64,000 nt of DNA, from NCBI GenBank assembly GCA_934667505.1, contig CAKULY010000005.1:42434-106433 (forward strand), read 5' to 3'. The DNA comes from an uncultured Treponema sp. GTDB lineage: Bacteria; Spirochaetota; Spirochaetia; Treponematales; Treponemataceae. The first letter of the stretch is position 1. Every line of letters begins with the position of its first letter. The notes under the pieces were generated by a model. The model saw only the letters and a program-made list of their open reading frames with translations, was not told the DNA's origin and ran no database searches. A program made the position numbers and the translations under genes. Below are positions 34,005 to 43,609 of the stretch, one piece after another.

Positions 34005-35483
34005 TTACTGAACCTCCGGAGCAAAAACTAGCTCGCTATTATTTATAAAATCGTTGCTAAAATTAGAATCGCTTACTAGAATTCCATCTAAATCAACTGC
34101 GCTAGACGAACAAATTTTTACGCGGACAAAACGCCCTAGCTTTACCAAATCGTTTTCGGTTTTGCTATCTTTTTGGTAGCGGACAACAACGCTTCCGTCC
34201 ACATCAGGAGCTTGAAACCATGCTCTTCCGATTGCAAGCCCCTCTTCGCCTTCTACAATTTCTTCAATCAATACATCAAATTCTTTTCCAATATATTTTT
34301 TTAAGTGCTGCTCGGTTATTTTTTCTTGTTCACTCGTGAGCTTTTCTGCCCTAGCTTTAGAAACTTTTGCAGAAACTCGATTTTTCATTGAATACGCAGG
34401 AGTATCTTCTTCTCGGCTATAAGGAAAGCACCCTGACCAGTCGCTTTGAAGTTTTTTTAAAAAGTCCAAAGTGTTTTCAGCATTCTGTTCCGTTTCGCCT
34501 GGAAAGCCTGCAAGAAAAGTAGTTCTTAAAACCGCATTAGGCAAAGCTCCCCTTATATCGCTAGCAAGCTTTAAATACTCTTCCGCGCTGCCCTTTCGAT
34601 TCATTTTGCGGATTATTTCTTCATCTCCGCTTTGAAAAGGAATATCAAAATAAGGCACAATGCGAGCATCTTTTTGCATAATTGGCAAAATATCGCGATT
34701 AAAATGATCTGGATGAATGTAAAGCAGCCTGACAATAAAATTCTTTTTTATTTTTAAGATTTTTTCTAGCAAAAGCGCCAGCGCAGACTTGTTTTTAGTG
34801 CCGCAATTTTTTCCGTCAATCCACAGAGGAAGTTCCGCCCGCCCGTTTCCAAAGACATTGTCGTTTTCGCCAGTTCCATAGGCAGCTAAATCTTGCCCTA
34901 TAAGGTTGAATTCAACAATCCCCTGAGCCAAAAGACTTTCTATTTCGCTGACTATAGATTTTGCAGGACGGCTTCTAAGTTCTCCGCGAATTACAGGAAT
35001 TGCGCAAAAAGAGCAATGATTTGAACAGCCTTCTGTTATTTTTACAAAAGCGCTTCCGCGGTAGCTCAACATTACACGCCTTTCGCCAGTGCAAATGCCT
35101 TCTTGTTTGTAAACATTAACAGACCGATTTCCTTCAAGAACAGCCTGCACGGTTTCATTTATTTTTTCAAGATTTCCGTTTCCAAATATTCCGTCAGCTT
35201 CTGGCAAAGCATCTTTAAAAGTTTGCGCATAGCGTTCTGCAAGGCAACCCGCAAGAACAATTTTTGCATTTGGATAAGATTTTTTTGCAGCGCAAAGAGC
35301 ATCGATAGATTCTTTTTTTGCGCTTTCAATAAATCCACAAGAATTTATAATTATAACATCAGCTTGTTCTGGAGCAAAAGTTTGCTCGTAGCCAGCGTCC
35401 AGTAAATATCCTATTAAAAGTTCGCCATCAACCTGGTTTTTTGCACATCCGTGCTGATCAATAAAAAATTTAGTCAAGTTCAA
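34005..35483 (-). CDS. rimO: Ribosomal protein S12 methylthiotransferase RimO
   Basis: 492 residues. It has an N-terminal MTTase domain (FIDQHGCAKNQVDGE, INSCGFIESAKKES, LAGCLAERY with the cluster cysteines), a radical SAM motif CSNHCSFCAIPVIRG and a C-terminal TRAM domain. The NSCGFIE and CAKNQVD blocks indicate RimO rather than MiaB. It adds a methylthio group to an Asp of S12. A ~30-residue insertion containing GENDNVFGNG follows the radical SAM core. The start codon is TTG at 35483, overlapping the end of the rodZ-like gene, with GGTGG in front. Confidence 0.92.
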   Translation of the reverse strand: MNLTKFFIDQHGCAKNQVDGELLIGYLLDAGYEQTFAPEQADVIIINSCGFIESAKKESIDALCAAKKSYPNAKIVLAGCLAERYAQTFKDALPEADGIFGNGNLEKINETVQAVLEGNRSVNVYKQEGICTGERRVMLSYRGSAFVKITEGCSNHCSFCAIPVIRGELRSRPAKSIVSEIESLLAQGIVEFNLIGQDLAAYGTGENDNVFGNGRAELPLWIDGKNCGTKNKSALALLLEKILKIKKNFIVRLLYIHPDHFNRDILPIMQKDARIVPYFDIPFQSGDEEIIRKMNRKGSAEEYLKLASDIRGALPNAVLRTTFLAGFPGETEQNAENTLDFLKKLQSDWSGCFPYSREEDTPAYSMKNRVSAKVSKARAEKLTSEQEKITEQHLKKYIGKEFDVLIEEIVEGEEGLAIGRAWFQAPDVDGSVVVRYQKDSKTENDLVKLGRFVRVKICSSSAVDLDGILVSDSNFSNDFINNSELVFAPEVQ

Positions 35484-36555
35484 TAACCACCAATTTGTAA
35501 CGACCGTCAGTATCTCTTATCCATTTTATATCTTCTACAAGAACCTGGCCTGGTTTTCCAATTTCAAGATCATAGCTTTTTGTATCTGCAATAATGCTGA
35601 ACTTTACGGTATTACAATTAGACATCCAAAGACGAATGCCATTGTTTGCTGTTTGAGTGAACACTTCGCCGCTTGTAAAGTAACCTTCAACAGATTCATG
35701 TCTATCTACTTTATATCTAAAATCGCAACTACCGCGGAAAGAACCATTAATTGTAAACGGATAAGCCCGGTTATCTTCAAGGATTACCAGCTTTTTATGC
35801 TTTGAATCTAATTCTGCGGCATTTGGAATATCTTCCGCGCTTACAGAAGCAATATAATTTTCGCCGCTGCGTTTTAAAATCCTAACTTCAGCACCTCTTG
35901 AAGAATCAGAAGCAGAAATGTCAGAAACGTAGACGATAATATCAGGTCTTGTATCTCCATCGACATCAAGCTCAGATTCTTCTGAAAGGTCTGTGTACAA
36001 TGTGCCCACAGGAGTTTGAAGACCAAAAGAAGAAAGCGTGTCGCTAACAGTTAGAATTATGTCGCCTTCAGAAGTATGATAAACCAACTGGTCGCCGACA
36101 TAAAATCGCTGCGAAAGGGCTTTATTTGTAACTTCGTATTTTTTTACAACAGATTTTTTATCAAGAACAACTTCTTCACCATTTGAAGCCTTTTTCTTGA
36201 ACGCAAAAATGCCTATTACAACACAGACTGCAATAAGAAACAGAGAAATTCCTGTAAAAATCAACGGCCAAAAGTATTTAGGTTTTTCACGAACCGTAAG
36301 ACCTTCTGGCACAGGAGATTCTTGAAGTTTTTTAGACCTATAAGAGGAAAGAACTTTTTCAGGATTTACCCCAAGATACTCTGCATAGTTTCGCATAAAT
36401 CCAAGCATATACGCTTCGCCTGGAAAAGCATCTGTATCTTCTTCTTCCAGCCCCTTTAAAAAAGGAACAGAAATTGTTGTCTCTCTTGAGATTGTTTCAT
36501 AGTCAAGTTGCTTACTTTCTCTAGCACGCTTTAGAATTTCTCCATAGTTTTCCAT
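35470..36555 (-). CDS. RodZ-like helix-turn-helix membrane protein
   Basis: 361 residues. The N-terminal HTH_25 domain (GEILKRARESKQLDYETISRE, AFPGEAYMLGFMRNYAEYLG) is typical of RodZ, followed by one transmembrane helix (~97-120) and a beta-rich periplasmic region that ends in a DUF4115-like domain. RodZ links MreB filaments to the cell-wall elongation machinery. The periplasmic part is larger than usual, with an extra FG-GAP-like segment (DVDGDTRPDIIVYVSD). GGAG precedes the ATG. It lies 6 nt downstream of the lolA-like gene. Confidence 0.78.
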   Translation of the reverse strand: MENYGEILKRARESKQLDYETISRETTISVPFLKGLEEEDTDAFPGEAYMLGFMRNYAEYLGVNPEKVLSSYRSKKLQESPVPEGLTVREKPKYFWPLIFTGISLFLIAVCVVIGIFAFKKKASNGEEVVLDKKSVVKKYEVTNKALSQRFYVGDQLVYHTSEGDIILTVSDTLSSFGLQTPVGTLYTDLSEESELDVDGDTRPDIIVYVSDISASDSSRGAEVRILKRSGENYIASVSAEDIPNAAELDSKHKKLVILEDNRAYPFTINGSFRGSCDFRYKVDRHESVEGYFTSGEVFTQTANNGIRLWMSNCNTVKFSIIADTKSYDLEIGKPGQVLVEDIKWIRDTDGRYKLVVIELD

Positions 36556-36561
36556 TAAAGT

Positions 36562-37242
36562 TTACTCCGAAAATAGGAAATTATTGTAATCGTTAGCATC
36601 GCTAGGAGGGTCGTAGATAAAGCGTTGATCTGTAATATCCTGATTCAACTTGTAATCTGTAAAATTAAAGGTTATGGATTCGCCTTTTTTCTGAAAAGCT
36701 TGAATACGGCGGATAAGTTTTGTCTGAGGATTTATTGCAATTTTTATGGAAGTAAATGCCTCCGCAGCACGGTTGCGCGGATACAGCACTAACTTTATAA
36801 CTTTTTCAGAAGAATCTTTATCAAGAGCTACAGGACTTTGACCAACTTCGTAACCAACAGAATAGTAACGGCTCATTAAAGAAAGACCCTGCGCGGTTGC
36901 CATGTTCGCACCAGACTTTTCAGATTGCACAGCCTGCTGAAGAACGGCAGAATACTCCGGAAGATAAATTGTAAGCATATCCCCATTGTAAACAATAACT
37001 TGGTTTTCTGGAGAAGAAAAATCAATTCGCATTAAGTCCGGCTTTTTGTATGAAACTTTTGCAGACATTTCCTGTTTTTCTGCATTTATTTCTATATCTG
37101 CTTCGTAGTCTTTTAATGTAGCATAGAAGTCCGAAATTGACTTAAAATATTCACTTGCCGTAGTAATTGTCTGGGAAAAAGCCGCGCCACAAAAATAAAA
37201 AATGGCTAATCCAGTCAAAAAAATCTTCTTTATTTTTGTCAT
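36562..37242 (-). CDS. lolA: LolA-like outer-membrane lipoprotein carrier
   Basis: 226 residues with a signal peptide (cleavage near GAAFSQT). The fold is LolA-like: ISDFYATLKDYEADIEIN, KPDLMRIDFSSPENQVIVYNGDMLTIYLPEY, and an amphipathic beta-barrel half continuing to ITFNFTDYKLN. LolA shuttles lipoproteins across the periplasm, which suits a lipoprotein-rich spirochaete. Similar folds occur in LppX/RseB-like proteins, so the exact role is an inference. It is the first gene of a run with the rodZ-like gene, rimO and the helicase, driven by a predicted leaderless promoter. Confidence 0.75.
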   Translation of the reverse strand: MTKIKKIFLTGLAIFYFCGAAFSQTITTASEYFKSISDFYATLKDYEADIEINAEKQEMSAKVSYKKPDLMRIDFSSPENQVIVYNGDMLTIYLPEYSAVLQQAVQSEKSGANMATAQGLSLMSRYYSVGYEVGQSPVALDKDSSEKVIKLVLYPRNRAAEAFTSIKIAINPQTKLIRRIQAFQKKGESITFNFTDYKLNQDITDQRFIYDPPSDANDYNNFLFSE

Positions 37243-37248
37243 AGAGTT

Positions 37249-37277
37249 ATTCTATTAAAGAAGATAAATACGGTCAA
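37249..37277 (-). promoter_or_regulatory. Predicted leaderless promoter of the lolA-rodZ-rimO run
   Basis: Minus strand TTGACC (37272-37277), 17 bp, TAGAAT (37249-37254), 6 nt, ATG at 37242. No Shine-Dalgarno sequence. Confidence 0.65.
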
Positions 37278-37286
37278 GTGAAAATC

Positions 37287-39299
37287 TTAATTTTCTGTAT
37301 TTGCAGAAGATTTGTCTGCAAGTTCACGGCAATGTTCCGCACCGTTTACGATTTCGTAAAATTCTTTACCGTCCAAGGTTTCCACTTCCAAAAGGCGTTT
37401 TGCAACATAATCTAACAAATCCTTGTGGCCCGAAAGCAAAGATACTACATGATTGTAACGCTCGTCCATTATCCTGGCAATTTCTTCATCTATGTATTTT
37501 TGAGTTTCTTCGCTAAATTCCCTTATGAGTTCAGGCTCTCCGCCTGCGTAACCGCGGACGCCTTTGCCCAAAGTCATATTCTTAAAGCGCTCGCTCATTC
37601 CGTAGTCTGTTATCATGCTTTTAAGAATATCTGTAGCCCGGCTTATATCGTTTGAAGCTCCTGTTGAAATTTCTCCGAAGCAAACTTGCTCTGCCGCACG
37701 ACCGCCAAGCATTACATCAACTTCGCTAAGCAAGTCCTGCTTTGTTTGAAGATTTTTTTCTTCCTGCTCGCGGTACTGCGTAAAGCCGCCCACACCATGA
37801 GAGCGAGGAACAACTGTAATCTTATTAACTGGCGGATAATCTGGTGTAAACGCTCCAACAAGAGCATGTCCTGTTTCATGGAACGCAACAATTTTCCGCT
37901 CTTTTTCATTTTCCGTTCTAGACTTCTTTTTAAGACCTATGCTTACCTTGTCGATTGCGTCATTAAAATCAGCCATTGTGACTTTTTTGCGGCCGTTTCT
38001 TACAGCAAGAAGAGCGGCCTCGTTTACGACGTTCGCAAGGTCGGCGCCGGCAAAACCTGTTGTTCCATGCGCAATTGAGTCAAAATCTACATCATCATCT
38101 AGCTTTACAGATTTTGCATGAATTCTTAAAATCGCCTCGCGCCCTTTTACATCAGGCCGTTCAACTGGAACCTGGCGGTCAAACCGTCCCGGTCTTAAAA
38201 GCGCAGGGTCAAGAATATCTGCCCGGTTTGTCGCGGCAAGGATTATAAGCCCCTTGTCATTTTCAAAACCGTCCATTTCAACCAGAAGCTGATTTAAGGT
38301 CTGCTCGCGTTCATCGTTTCCACCGCCAAAACCATTTACACGGCTTTTTCCCAGAGCATCGATTTCATCTATAAAAACTATGCAAGGTGCTTTTTCGCGG
38401 GCCTGCTTAAACAAATCTCTGACGCGGCTTGCTCCAACTCCGACAAACATTTCTACAAAGTCTGAACCAGAAATACTAAAGAAAGGAACTCCTGCCTCCC
38501 CGGCAACAGCGCGGGCAAGAAGCGTTTTACCAGTTCCTGGAGGTCCTACAAGAAGAACACCTTTTGGAATTTTTCCACCGATATCTGTATATTTCTTTGG
38601 TTCTTTTAAAAAATCTACAACTTCAACAAGCTCTTCCTTAGCTTCATCTACGCCAGCAACATCTGAAAAACGAGTCTTTACTTTTCCCTCTTCCACCGTT
38701 TTTGCGCGGGAACTTCCAACATTAAAAATACTTCCCATTCCGCCAGAACCGCCGCCCATCTTTCTAAAAATAAGCGAATAGACTAGCATTATTATTGCAA
38801 GCGGAACTACCATGTTTAGAATCAACGAAAGAATATAATTGTTCTGTTTTTCAATGAATTTATACTGAACGCCTTTCTTATCAAGAAGCTCTATAAAACT
38901 ATTCATAGGATAGCCTGTAGTCTTGTACATAGCCCTTGTTTTTTCCGAAACCTTAAAAAGAGTAAGCCCCTTTTGTTTTTCAGAAGCGTCTGTAATAATT
39001 TCTGGACCGTATCCTAGATAATAGGAATCGGCGATTTCTACGTATACTATTGTTCCGTCTTCAACTTTTTGCTTAAAATCAGAAAAATCAATCAAACTTC
39101 CAGTTTTTCCAACAAAGAGCAGGTTTGTAAGCGCTACGGCTGCAAAAACTATTAAAAGAACTGCTAAAAAAGGAAAACTTTTTTTTGGTTTTTTGTTTCG
39201 TTTATTTTTATTATTATTTTCTGGAACTTCAAACTTAAAGAAGTTGTAAGGATCAAAATCATCTTTTTCTTCAGGCTTTTTATTTTCTTTGTCGCTCAT
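37287..39299 (-). CDS. ftsH: ATP-dependent zinc metalloprotease FtsH
   Basis: 670 residues. Two transmembrane helices flank a periplasmic segment (~45-65 and ~160-180), followed by the AAA+ module ([47 protein letters not shown] with the arginine fingers) and the M41 peptidase with zinc site HETGHALVG. It degrades membrane and regulatory proteins. A Lys/Asn-rich cytosolic N terminus of ~40 residues is longer than in E. coli. The ATG at 39299 is chosen (GAGGT in front) over an in-frame upstream start at 39482 that would add an unrelated 61-residue extension and overlap fliS. Confidence 0.96.
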   Translation of the reverse strand: MSDKENKKPEEKDDFDPYNFFKFEVPENNNKNKRNKKPKKSFPFLAVLLIVFAAVALTNLLFVGKTGSLIDFSDFKQKVEDGTIVYVEIADSYYLGYGPEIITDASEKQKGLTLFKVSEKTRAMYKTTGYPMNSFIELLDKKGVQYKFIEKQNNYILSLILNMVVPLAIIMLVYSLIFRKMGGGSGGMGSIFNVGSSRAKTVEEGKVKTRFSDVAGVDEAKEELVEVVDFLKEPKKYTDIGGKIPKGVLLVGPPGTGKTLLARAVAGEAGVPFFSISGSDFVEMFVGVGASRVRDLFKQAREKAPCIVFIDEIDALGKSRVNGFGGGNDEREQTLNQLLVEMDGFENDKGLIILAATNRADILDPALLRPGRFDRQVPVERPDVKGREAILRIHAKSVKLDDDVDFDSIAHGTTGFAGADLANVVNEAALLAVRNGRKKVTMADFNDAIDKVSIGLKKKSRTENEKERKIVAFHETGHALVGAFTPDYPPVNKITVVPRSHGVGGFTQYREQEEKNLQTKQDLLSEVDVMLGGRAAEQVCFGEISTGASNDISRATDILKSMITDYGMSERFKNMTLGKGVRGYAGGEPELIREFSEETQKYIDEEIARIMDERYNHVVSLLSGHKDLLDYVAKRLLEVETLDGKEFYEIVNGAEHCRELADKSSANTEN

Positions 39300-39442
39300 C
39301 AAAATAACCTCAACTTTAATATAAGCGTAAATCAATAAAAAGTCGATAACAATCGTTGTAAACAATTCGTAATTTTTGCTAATTTTTTTTTTAATTTTTC
39401 CGATATTCAAATGGAATAATTTTTTTTGATAAGAGGTGAAAC

Positions 39443-39889
39443 ATGGGCTACAACCAGGCATATTCTGCCTACCAAAAAACAAATATAACTACTGCCAGCC
39501 AAGGAAAACTTGTAGTTCTTTTATATGAAGCTTGCATTAAAAATTTAAGAGCTGCTCTTGCGCTTTTAGATTCTGAAGATAAAATTCGCCCGGGCGATAT
39601 AGAAAATTATTCAAAATTTATTCAAAAAGCGCAATCTATAATTACAGAGCTAGAAGTTTCTTTAGACATGAACAACGGCGGAGAAATCGCCAAAAATTTA
39701 ATGTCGCTGTATTTATTTTTCAACAGTGAACTAACAGATGTAACATTCAGACATTCTTCAAAAAAAATAAAATCAATAATTGATATGATGAGCGAACTGC
39801 TTTCCGCTTGGAGAACTGCATCGAACAGCACTGCAAACGCACCGGCATCTACTTCCTTGCAGCAAAGCTCAATATCGATTGAAGGGTAA
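39443..39889 (+). CDS. fliS: Flagellin export chaperone FliS
   Basis: 148 residues. FliS hallmarks: N-terminal [33 protein letters not shown], then the four-helix bundle with [28 protein letters not shown]. It binds the flagellin C terminus and prevents premature polymerisation; in spirochaetes the filament is periplasmic. AAGAGGTG precedes the ATG. The FlgN-like gene follows 38 nt later, suggesting a shared transcript of flagellar chaperones. Confidence 0.93.
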   Translation: MGYNQAYSAYQKTNITTASQGKLVVLLYEACIKNLRAALALLDSEDKIRPGDIENYSKFIQKAQSIITELEVSLDMNNGGEIAKNLMSLYLFFNSELTDVTFRHSSKKIKSIIDMMSELLSAWRTASNSTANAPASTSLQQSSISIEG

Positions 39890-39927
39890 TGCAAGCTTGC
39901 AACAAAACTTTTACAGGAGTCTGCTTT

Positions 39928-40407
39928 ATGGAAGAAATTTCGCAAGAAGAACTTAATGAACGAGTTGCCATTTTAAGAAGATTTAGAACGCTTTTGGAGC
40001 AACAAAGAGCAAAGTTTCAAGAATACTTAAACGTTCTTGAAAAACAGCAAAATTCTATTTGCGCAGAAAACACCGACGCCATTGTTAGCCATGCAGAATT
40101 AGAGCAGCAAGTTGTTTCCAGCATAGGAAGCCTGCAGAAAGTAATAGTTCCAATGTCTAAGCTTTATGCGGAAAAATCAAAGGGAAGCGATGCAAAAGGC
40201 GATGAAAAAGTTGAAAATATTCAAAAGGAGTTGTCACAGCTTCAAGTAAAGATTCTTGCCCAGAATGAAAAAAACAGGCAGCTGCTGAAAAATCAGCTTA
40301 GCCAGATTAAGAGCCAGATTGCCAGCTTTAGAAATCCTTATAAAAATATAAAGAGCGTATATTCTTCAAAAGTTGCGAACGCTTCCATGATAGAAATAAA
40401 TGTCTGA
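39928..40407 (+). CDS. FlgN-like flagellar chaperone
   Basis: 159 residues, all helical with heptad-like spacing and no membrane segment. Size, helical hairpin character (RFRTLLEQQRAKFQEYLNVLEKQQNSICAENTDAI), and position directly after fliS fit the FlgN/FliT-type chaperones of hook-associated proteins. Primary sequence in that family is poorly conserved, so this is context-weighted. The ATG at 39928 has CAGGAG in front. The stop overlaps the start of folA by 8 nt. Confidence 0.6.
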   Translation: MEEISQEELNERVAILRRFRTLLEQQRAKFQEYLNVLEKQQNSICAENTDAIVSHAELEQQVVSSIGSLQKVIVPMSKLYAEKSKGSDAKGDEKVENIQKELSQLQVKILAQNEKNRQLLKNQLSQIKSQIASFRNPYKNIKSVYSSKVANASMIEINV

Positions 40408-40909
40408 CATGGAAGAAGATTTTGAAATCGCAATTATCGCCGCGTACTCAACAGATTCTCAAGGCAGAATGGTTATCGGGTCGCGCGGAAAACTTCCCTG
40501 GAACATCCGGCAAGAATTAGAACACTTTAAAAATCAGACAACGGGAAATGCCTGCCTATTTGGAAGAAAAACTTTTGAATCCATAGGCAAGGCTCTTCCA
40601 AACAGGCTAAACATTGTTCTTTCTTCAAGCTTAAAAATAAAAACTAAAGATGTGATTACGGTCCGTTCGTTTGAAGAAGCAATTTTCTGTGCAAAAAAAT
40701 CTGGCTTTAAGAAACTGTTTATTTGCGGAGGGGAAGGCGTTTATAAAAGCGCGCTTGAAAAAAATATATGCAGACGCCTAATTCTTTCTGAAATAAAAAG
40801 CAAAGGCGCATCTTACTGCGGAGACAGTTTTTTTCCTAAATTTTCAAACAGATGGAAACTAATCTCTGAAGAACAGTACGATGATTTTTGCGTAAAAATT
40901 TTTGAATGA
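40400..40909 (+). CDS. folA: Dihydrofolate reductase
   Basis: 169 residues. Landmarks: IAAYS and GSRGKLPWNIRQELEHFKNQT (active-site acidic residue is the Glu of RQELEHF), GRKTFESIGKALPNRLNIVLS (NADPH adenosine-phosphate pocket), and IFICGG-type glycine pair FICGGEGVYKSAL. It reduces dihydrofolate to tetrahydrofolate for thymidylate and purine synthesis. It starts inside the FlgN-like gene (8-nt overlap); a second ATG three codons later is possible. Confidence 0.9.
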   Translation: MSDMEEDFEIAIIAAYSTDSQGRMVIGSRGKLPWNIRQELEHFKNQTTGNACLFGRKTFESIGKALPNRLNIVLSSSLKIKTKDVITVRSFEEAIFCAKKSGFKKLFICGGEGVYKSALEKNICRRLILSEIKSKGASYCGDSFFPKFSNRWKLISEEQYDDFCVKIFE

Positions 40910-40988
40910 ACGATTTTTTGCCTACACTTCCCCGCACAAACCACCACAGACGCAGGTCATTCTTTAGGAGACACGGTTCTTCTATCGG

Positions 40989-42164
40989 TCAACTAAACGG
41001 CATATCAAGATGAATTACGGCATTGTAACTTTTATTGAACTCTTTTACTTTTTTTGAAAGCTCTTTTTGCAGTTCCAAGGGAGTTAATTTGCAGCCGAAA
41101 GGCTTTACCGCATCAAAAATTACATTTGTATGAGTTTTTCCAGGAACCATCCGAACATCGTGAACGGTAAGCTCTGGATTAATTTCTTTTGAAACTCTTG
41201 CAAGATATTCTTTTAGCTCTGCAATTTTTTCGTTATTTAAATCCACAGGATCCATGTGAATTGTAGCATCGCATTTAAACTTTTTAGAAAGCTCTATTTC
41301 AATGCAGTCAACTTCATCGTGGATTGAAAAAATATCAAGATTTCCAGGAACTTCCACGTGAAGGCTGACCATAGTTCTGCCAGGTCCGTAATCGTGAACT
41401 ACAAGGTCGTGAATTCCGTGTACCATTGAATGTGCCATAACGGTTTTTTCAATTTCGGCAACAAATTCAGGATTGGCTTTTTTGCCTAGCAACGGATCAA
41501 CTGTTTCTTTTACAGAGTCAATTCCGCCTTTTATTATAAACAAAGCCACAAGGATTCCTGCGATTCCGTCCAAAGGAAGTTTTAGCTGGGGGAACAGTTT
41601 TGTTGCTATAATAACTAAAAGAACGGCTGAAGTTGAAACACAGTCATTCAAACTGTCTTTTGAAGTTGCATCCATTGCGGCAGATTCGATTTTTTTTGCA
41701 ATTCTTCTATTATATAGAAACATATAAAACTTAATCAAAATGGAAACGCACAGAGCGGCAATGGTAAACGCAGAAGAATCTAAATCTACAGGATTAAAAA
41801 TTGCGCTTATGCTAGATTTTAAAAGTTCAAGACCTACAAACAAAATAAGAAATGAAACTATAAGCCCCGAAATATATTCCATTCTTCCGTGTCCAAAAGG
41901 ATGTTCGTCATCAGGATTTTTTACGCTTAATCTAAACCCTACTATGGTAACAATGCTCGCCGCCGCATCCGAAAGATTGTTAAAAGCATCGGCGATAACG
42001 GAAACTGATTTTGAAAGCAAGCCGGCAAAAAGTTTTGAAGCGAAAAGCAAAAAGTTAAAAACAATTCCAACTATTCCGCTTAAAACTCCATAAGATTCCC
42101 TGACCTTAGGATTTTTTACATCGTCCCGGTTCTTAATAAATATTGCAGCAAGCAAACTAAACAT
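40989..42164 (-). CDS. Cation diffusion facilitator (CDF) transporter
   Basis: 391 residues with six transmembrane helices. The metal-site motifs are SVIADAFNNLSDAAASI in helix 2 and DCVSTSAVL in helix 5, the latter preceded by the conserved FGHGRMEYISGL loop. A long C-terminal cytoplasmic region includes the CDF regulatory domain (VHDYGPGRTMVSLHVEVPG, HDEVDCIE) plus an extra ~70 residues. CDF proteins export Zn, Fe, Mn or Co by proton exchange; the metal cannot be assigned. It lies 9 nt downstream of the nuclease gene. Confidence 0.9.
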   Translation of the reverse strand: MFSLLAAIFIKNRDDVKNPKVRESYGVLSGIVGIVFNFLLFASKLFAGLLSKSVSVIADAFNNLSDAAASIVTIVGFRLSVKNPDDEHPFGHGRMEYISGLIVSFLILFVGLELLKSSISAIFNPVDLDSSAFTIAALCVSILIKFYMFLYNRRIAKKIESAAMDATSKDSLNDCVSTSAVLLVIIATKLFPQLKLPLDGIAGILVALFIIKGGIDSVKETVDPLLGKKANPEFVAEIEKTVMAHSMVHGIHDLVVHDYGPGRTMVSLHVEVPGNLDIFSIHDEVDCIEIELSKKFKCDATIHMDPVDLNNEKIAELKEYLARVSKEINPELTVHDVRMVPGKTHTNVIFDAVKPFGCKLTPLELQKELSKKVKEFNKSYNAVIHLDMPFS

Positions 42165-42173
42165 AAATAAACC

Positions 42174-43325
42174 TTATAATCCTTTTTCTATAGAATAAAC
42201 TTTTGCTTCCAAAACATCTTCAATTTCATTTGGAATAAAAGCAAGGAAATCATAACCTGTTTTTTCTTCTATAAAATCAACGCTAGTAAGGTATTGCTCC
42301 CAGCCTCCGTTTTTGCCTATTCCTTGCGCGTTCGGCATCCAAAGCGAAATAACAGTTGTATCCGTTGTAACGCGGCTCAAATCGTTTTCGCCTTCATCCA
42401 TAACAACGACAATTTTCCAGCAGTATTCAGGAACTGTTATTTCGTGCCCAGTTCCTTTGCCCACAAGGACGATTGAATCGAACTTGCCCATTGCGCTTTG
42501 ACCGCCTTTTCCGTAAGGACCTGCAACGACGTAAAGCTCTTTGCCTTTTTCTACAACGAGGCTTCTCTCATAAGCTTCAAAGTCTTTCCAGACAACACGG
42601 TTGCAGTCTGGAGCTTGAGGAATCATGTTTGTCATATAAAAAGTAGCGCTGTTATCCGTTTGAGAAGAAGTCCTGTCTGCAGAAGGACAGACGTGCCCAC
42701 GGTCAAAGCCGTATTTTGTGTATTGATAGTCAGCTTTTACAACCGCATAAAATTCAGAGGGGAGCTCTTCATCCGGACGAAAATCGTTTGAACGGTCCGC
42801 ATCTCCTATATCTGAAAGTCCTAAATGCCACATTACCCAGTTTGGATTGCAAGTCAAACTGTTATACGAAAGCGCATACTGTTTTTTTTCCATAAGATAG
42901 TTATCTACATAAGAAACATCGGCAGCGGCTCCTGATGGATTTCCAAAATAAAGATGGCTGTTCTCTGGATAGTTTCCTTTTACATCTGGGGCGGAAGCTT
43001 TTGCATTCGCAGCAACATTTTTTGTCTGCGCAGGCTTTTTTTCTGTAGATTTATTTGCATTCTTTTCAGCAGAAGCAACTGTTTCAGTTTCAGATTTTTC
43101 TTCCGTGTTAAAAACTGAATCGATTGTGTTTGAAACAAAGGTAAAAGTTTTTTCCTTTAGAACTGAAAAATCTGCAGGGCGTGCAAAATACAAATAGGTT
43201 GCATAACCTGCAAAAACAAGCAAAGCTACTAAAATAGAAATCCACGTTACAGAAGATTTTTTCTTTTTTGAATTCGTTTTTGATTTAGTTTTAGTTTTCG
43301 CGCTATTTTTTTTATTTACAGCCAT
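42174..43325 (-). CDS. Membrane-anchored DNA/RNA non-specific endonuclease
   Basis: 383 residues. A Lys/Thr/Ser-rich cytosolic N terminus (~25 residues) precedes a transmembrane helix or uncleaved signal (VTWISILVALLVFAGYATYLY) and a Lys/Ala/Thr-rich linker. The nuclease domain follows with YGFDRGHVCPSADRTSS (the DRGH catalytic motif) and TNMIPQAPDCNRVVWKDFEAYER (metal-binding Asn). It is probably displayed in the periplasm and degrades extracellular nucleic acid, which would complement the nucleoside importer at 58576-62818. The ATG at 43325 has GGAG in front; the longer frame to 43373 reads into repeat sequence. Confidence 0.87.
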   Translation of the reverse strand: MAVNKKNSAKTKTKSKTNSKKKKSSVTWISILVALLVFAGYATYLYFARPADFSVLKEKTFTFVSNTIDSVFNTEEKSETETVASAEKNANKSTEKKPAQTKNVAANAKASAPDVKGNYPENSHLYFGNPSGAAADVSYVDNYLMEKKQYALSYNSLTCNPNWVMWHLGLSDIGDADRSNDFRPDEELPSEFYAVVKADYQYTKYGFDRGHVCPSADRTSSQTDNSATFYMTNMIPQAPDCNRVVWKDFEAYERSLVVEKGKELYVVAGPYGKGGQSAMGKFDSIVLVGKGTGHEITVPEYCWKIVVVMDEGENDLSRVTTDTTVISLWMPNAQGIGKNGGWEQYLTSVDFIEEKTGYDFLAFIPNEIEDVLEAKVYSIEKGL

Positions 43326-43367
43326 AAAATACTCCAATGATAAAGTGAGAAATTGCAGTTGATAAGC

Positions 43368-43424
43368 AGCCAAAATTTCGATTCTTTATGAATTGTGAAA
43401 GACCCGAAGCTTGGACTAACTTAT
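43368..43424. repeat. Short derivative of the dispersed repeat
   Basis: AATTTCGATTCTTTATGAATTGTGAAAGACCCGAAGCTTGG keeps the two terminal blocks as a hairpin-like remnant, in the gap between the divergent nuclease and trpB2 genes. Confidence 0.45.
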
Positions 43425-43502
43425 TATAGCAAAAAGAATATGATTAGGCGAATGCAACAATAAAAAAGGTCTAAAAAAAAATAAAAAAAAATTACGTTTC
43501 TA

Positions 43503-43531
43503 TTGACAGAAGCATAAAGAAGATATATATT
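43503..43531 (+). promoter_or_regulatory. Strong sigma70-type promoter of trpB2
   Basis: Consensus TTGACA (43503-43508), 17 bp, TATATT (43526-43531). The leader is ~70 nt with AGGAGG (43597-43602) before the ATG. Confidence 0.75.
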
Positions 43532-43609
43532 ACTATCCATAGAAACAAAAACAAGCGCAGAACTGCTGCGTTGCAAACATTATTAATGTCTTTCACAGGA
43601 GGAACATTT

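Noticed and set aside
39300..39482. 61-residue N-terminal extension of FtsH
   Set aside because: It overlaps fliS on the other strand and the normal FtsH N terminus with GAGGT in front starts at 39299.
40910..40988. Remnant gene between folA and the CDF transporter
   Set aside because: No frame of useful length and no similarity to neighbours; it appears to be plain intergenic DNA.
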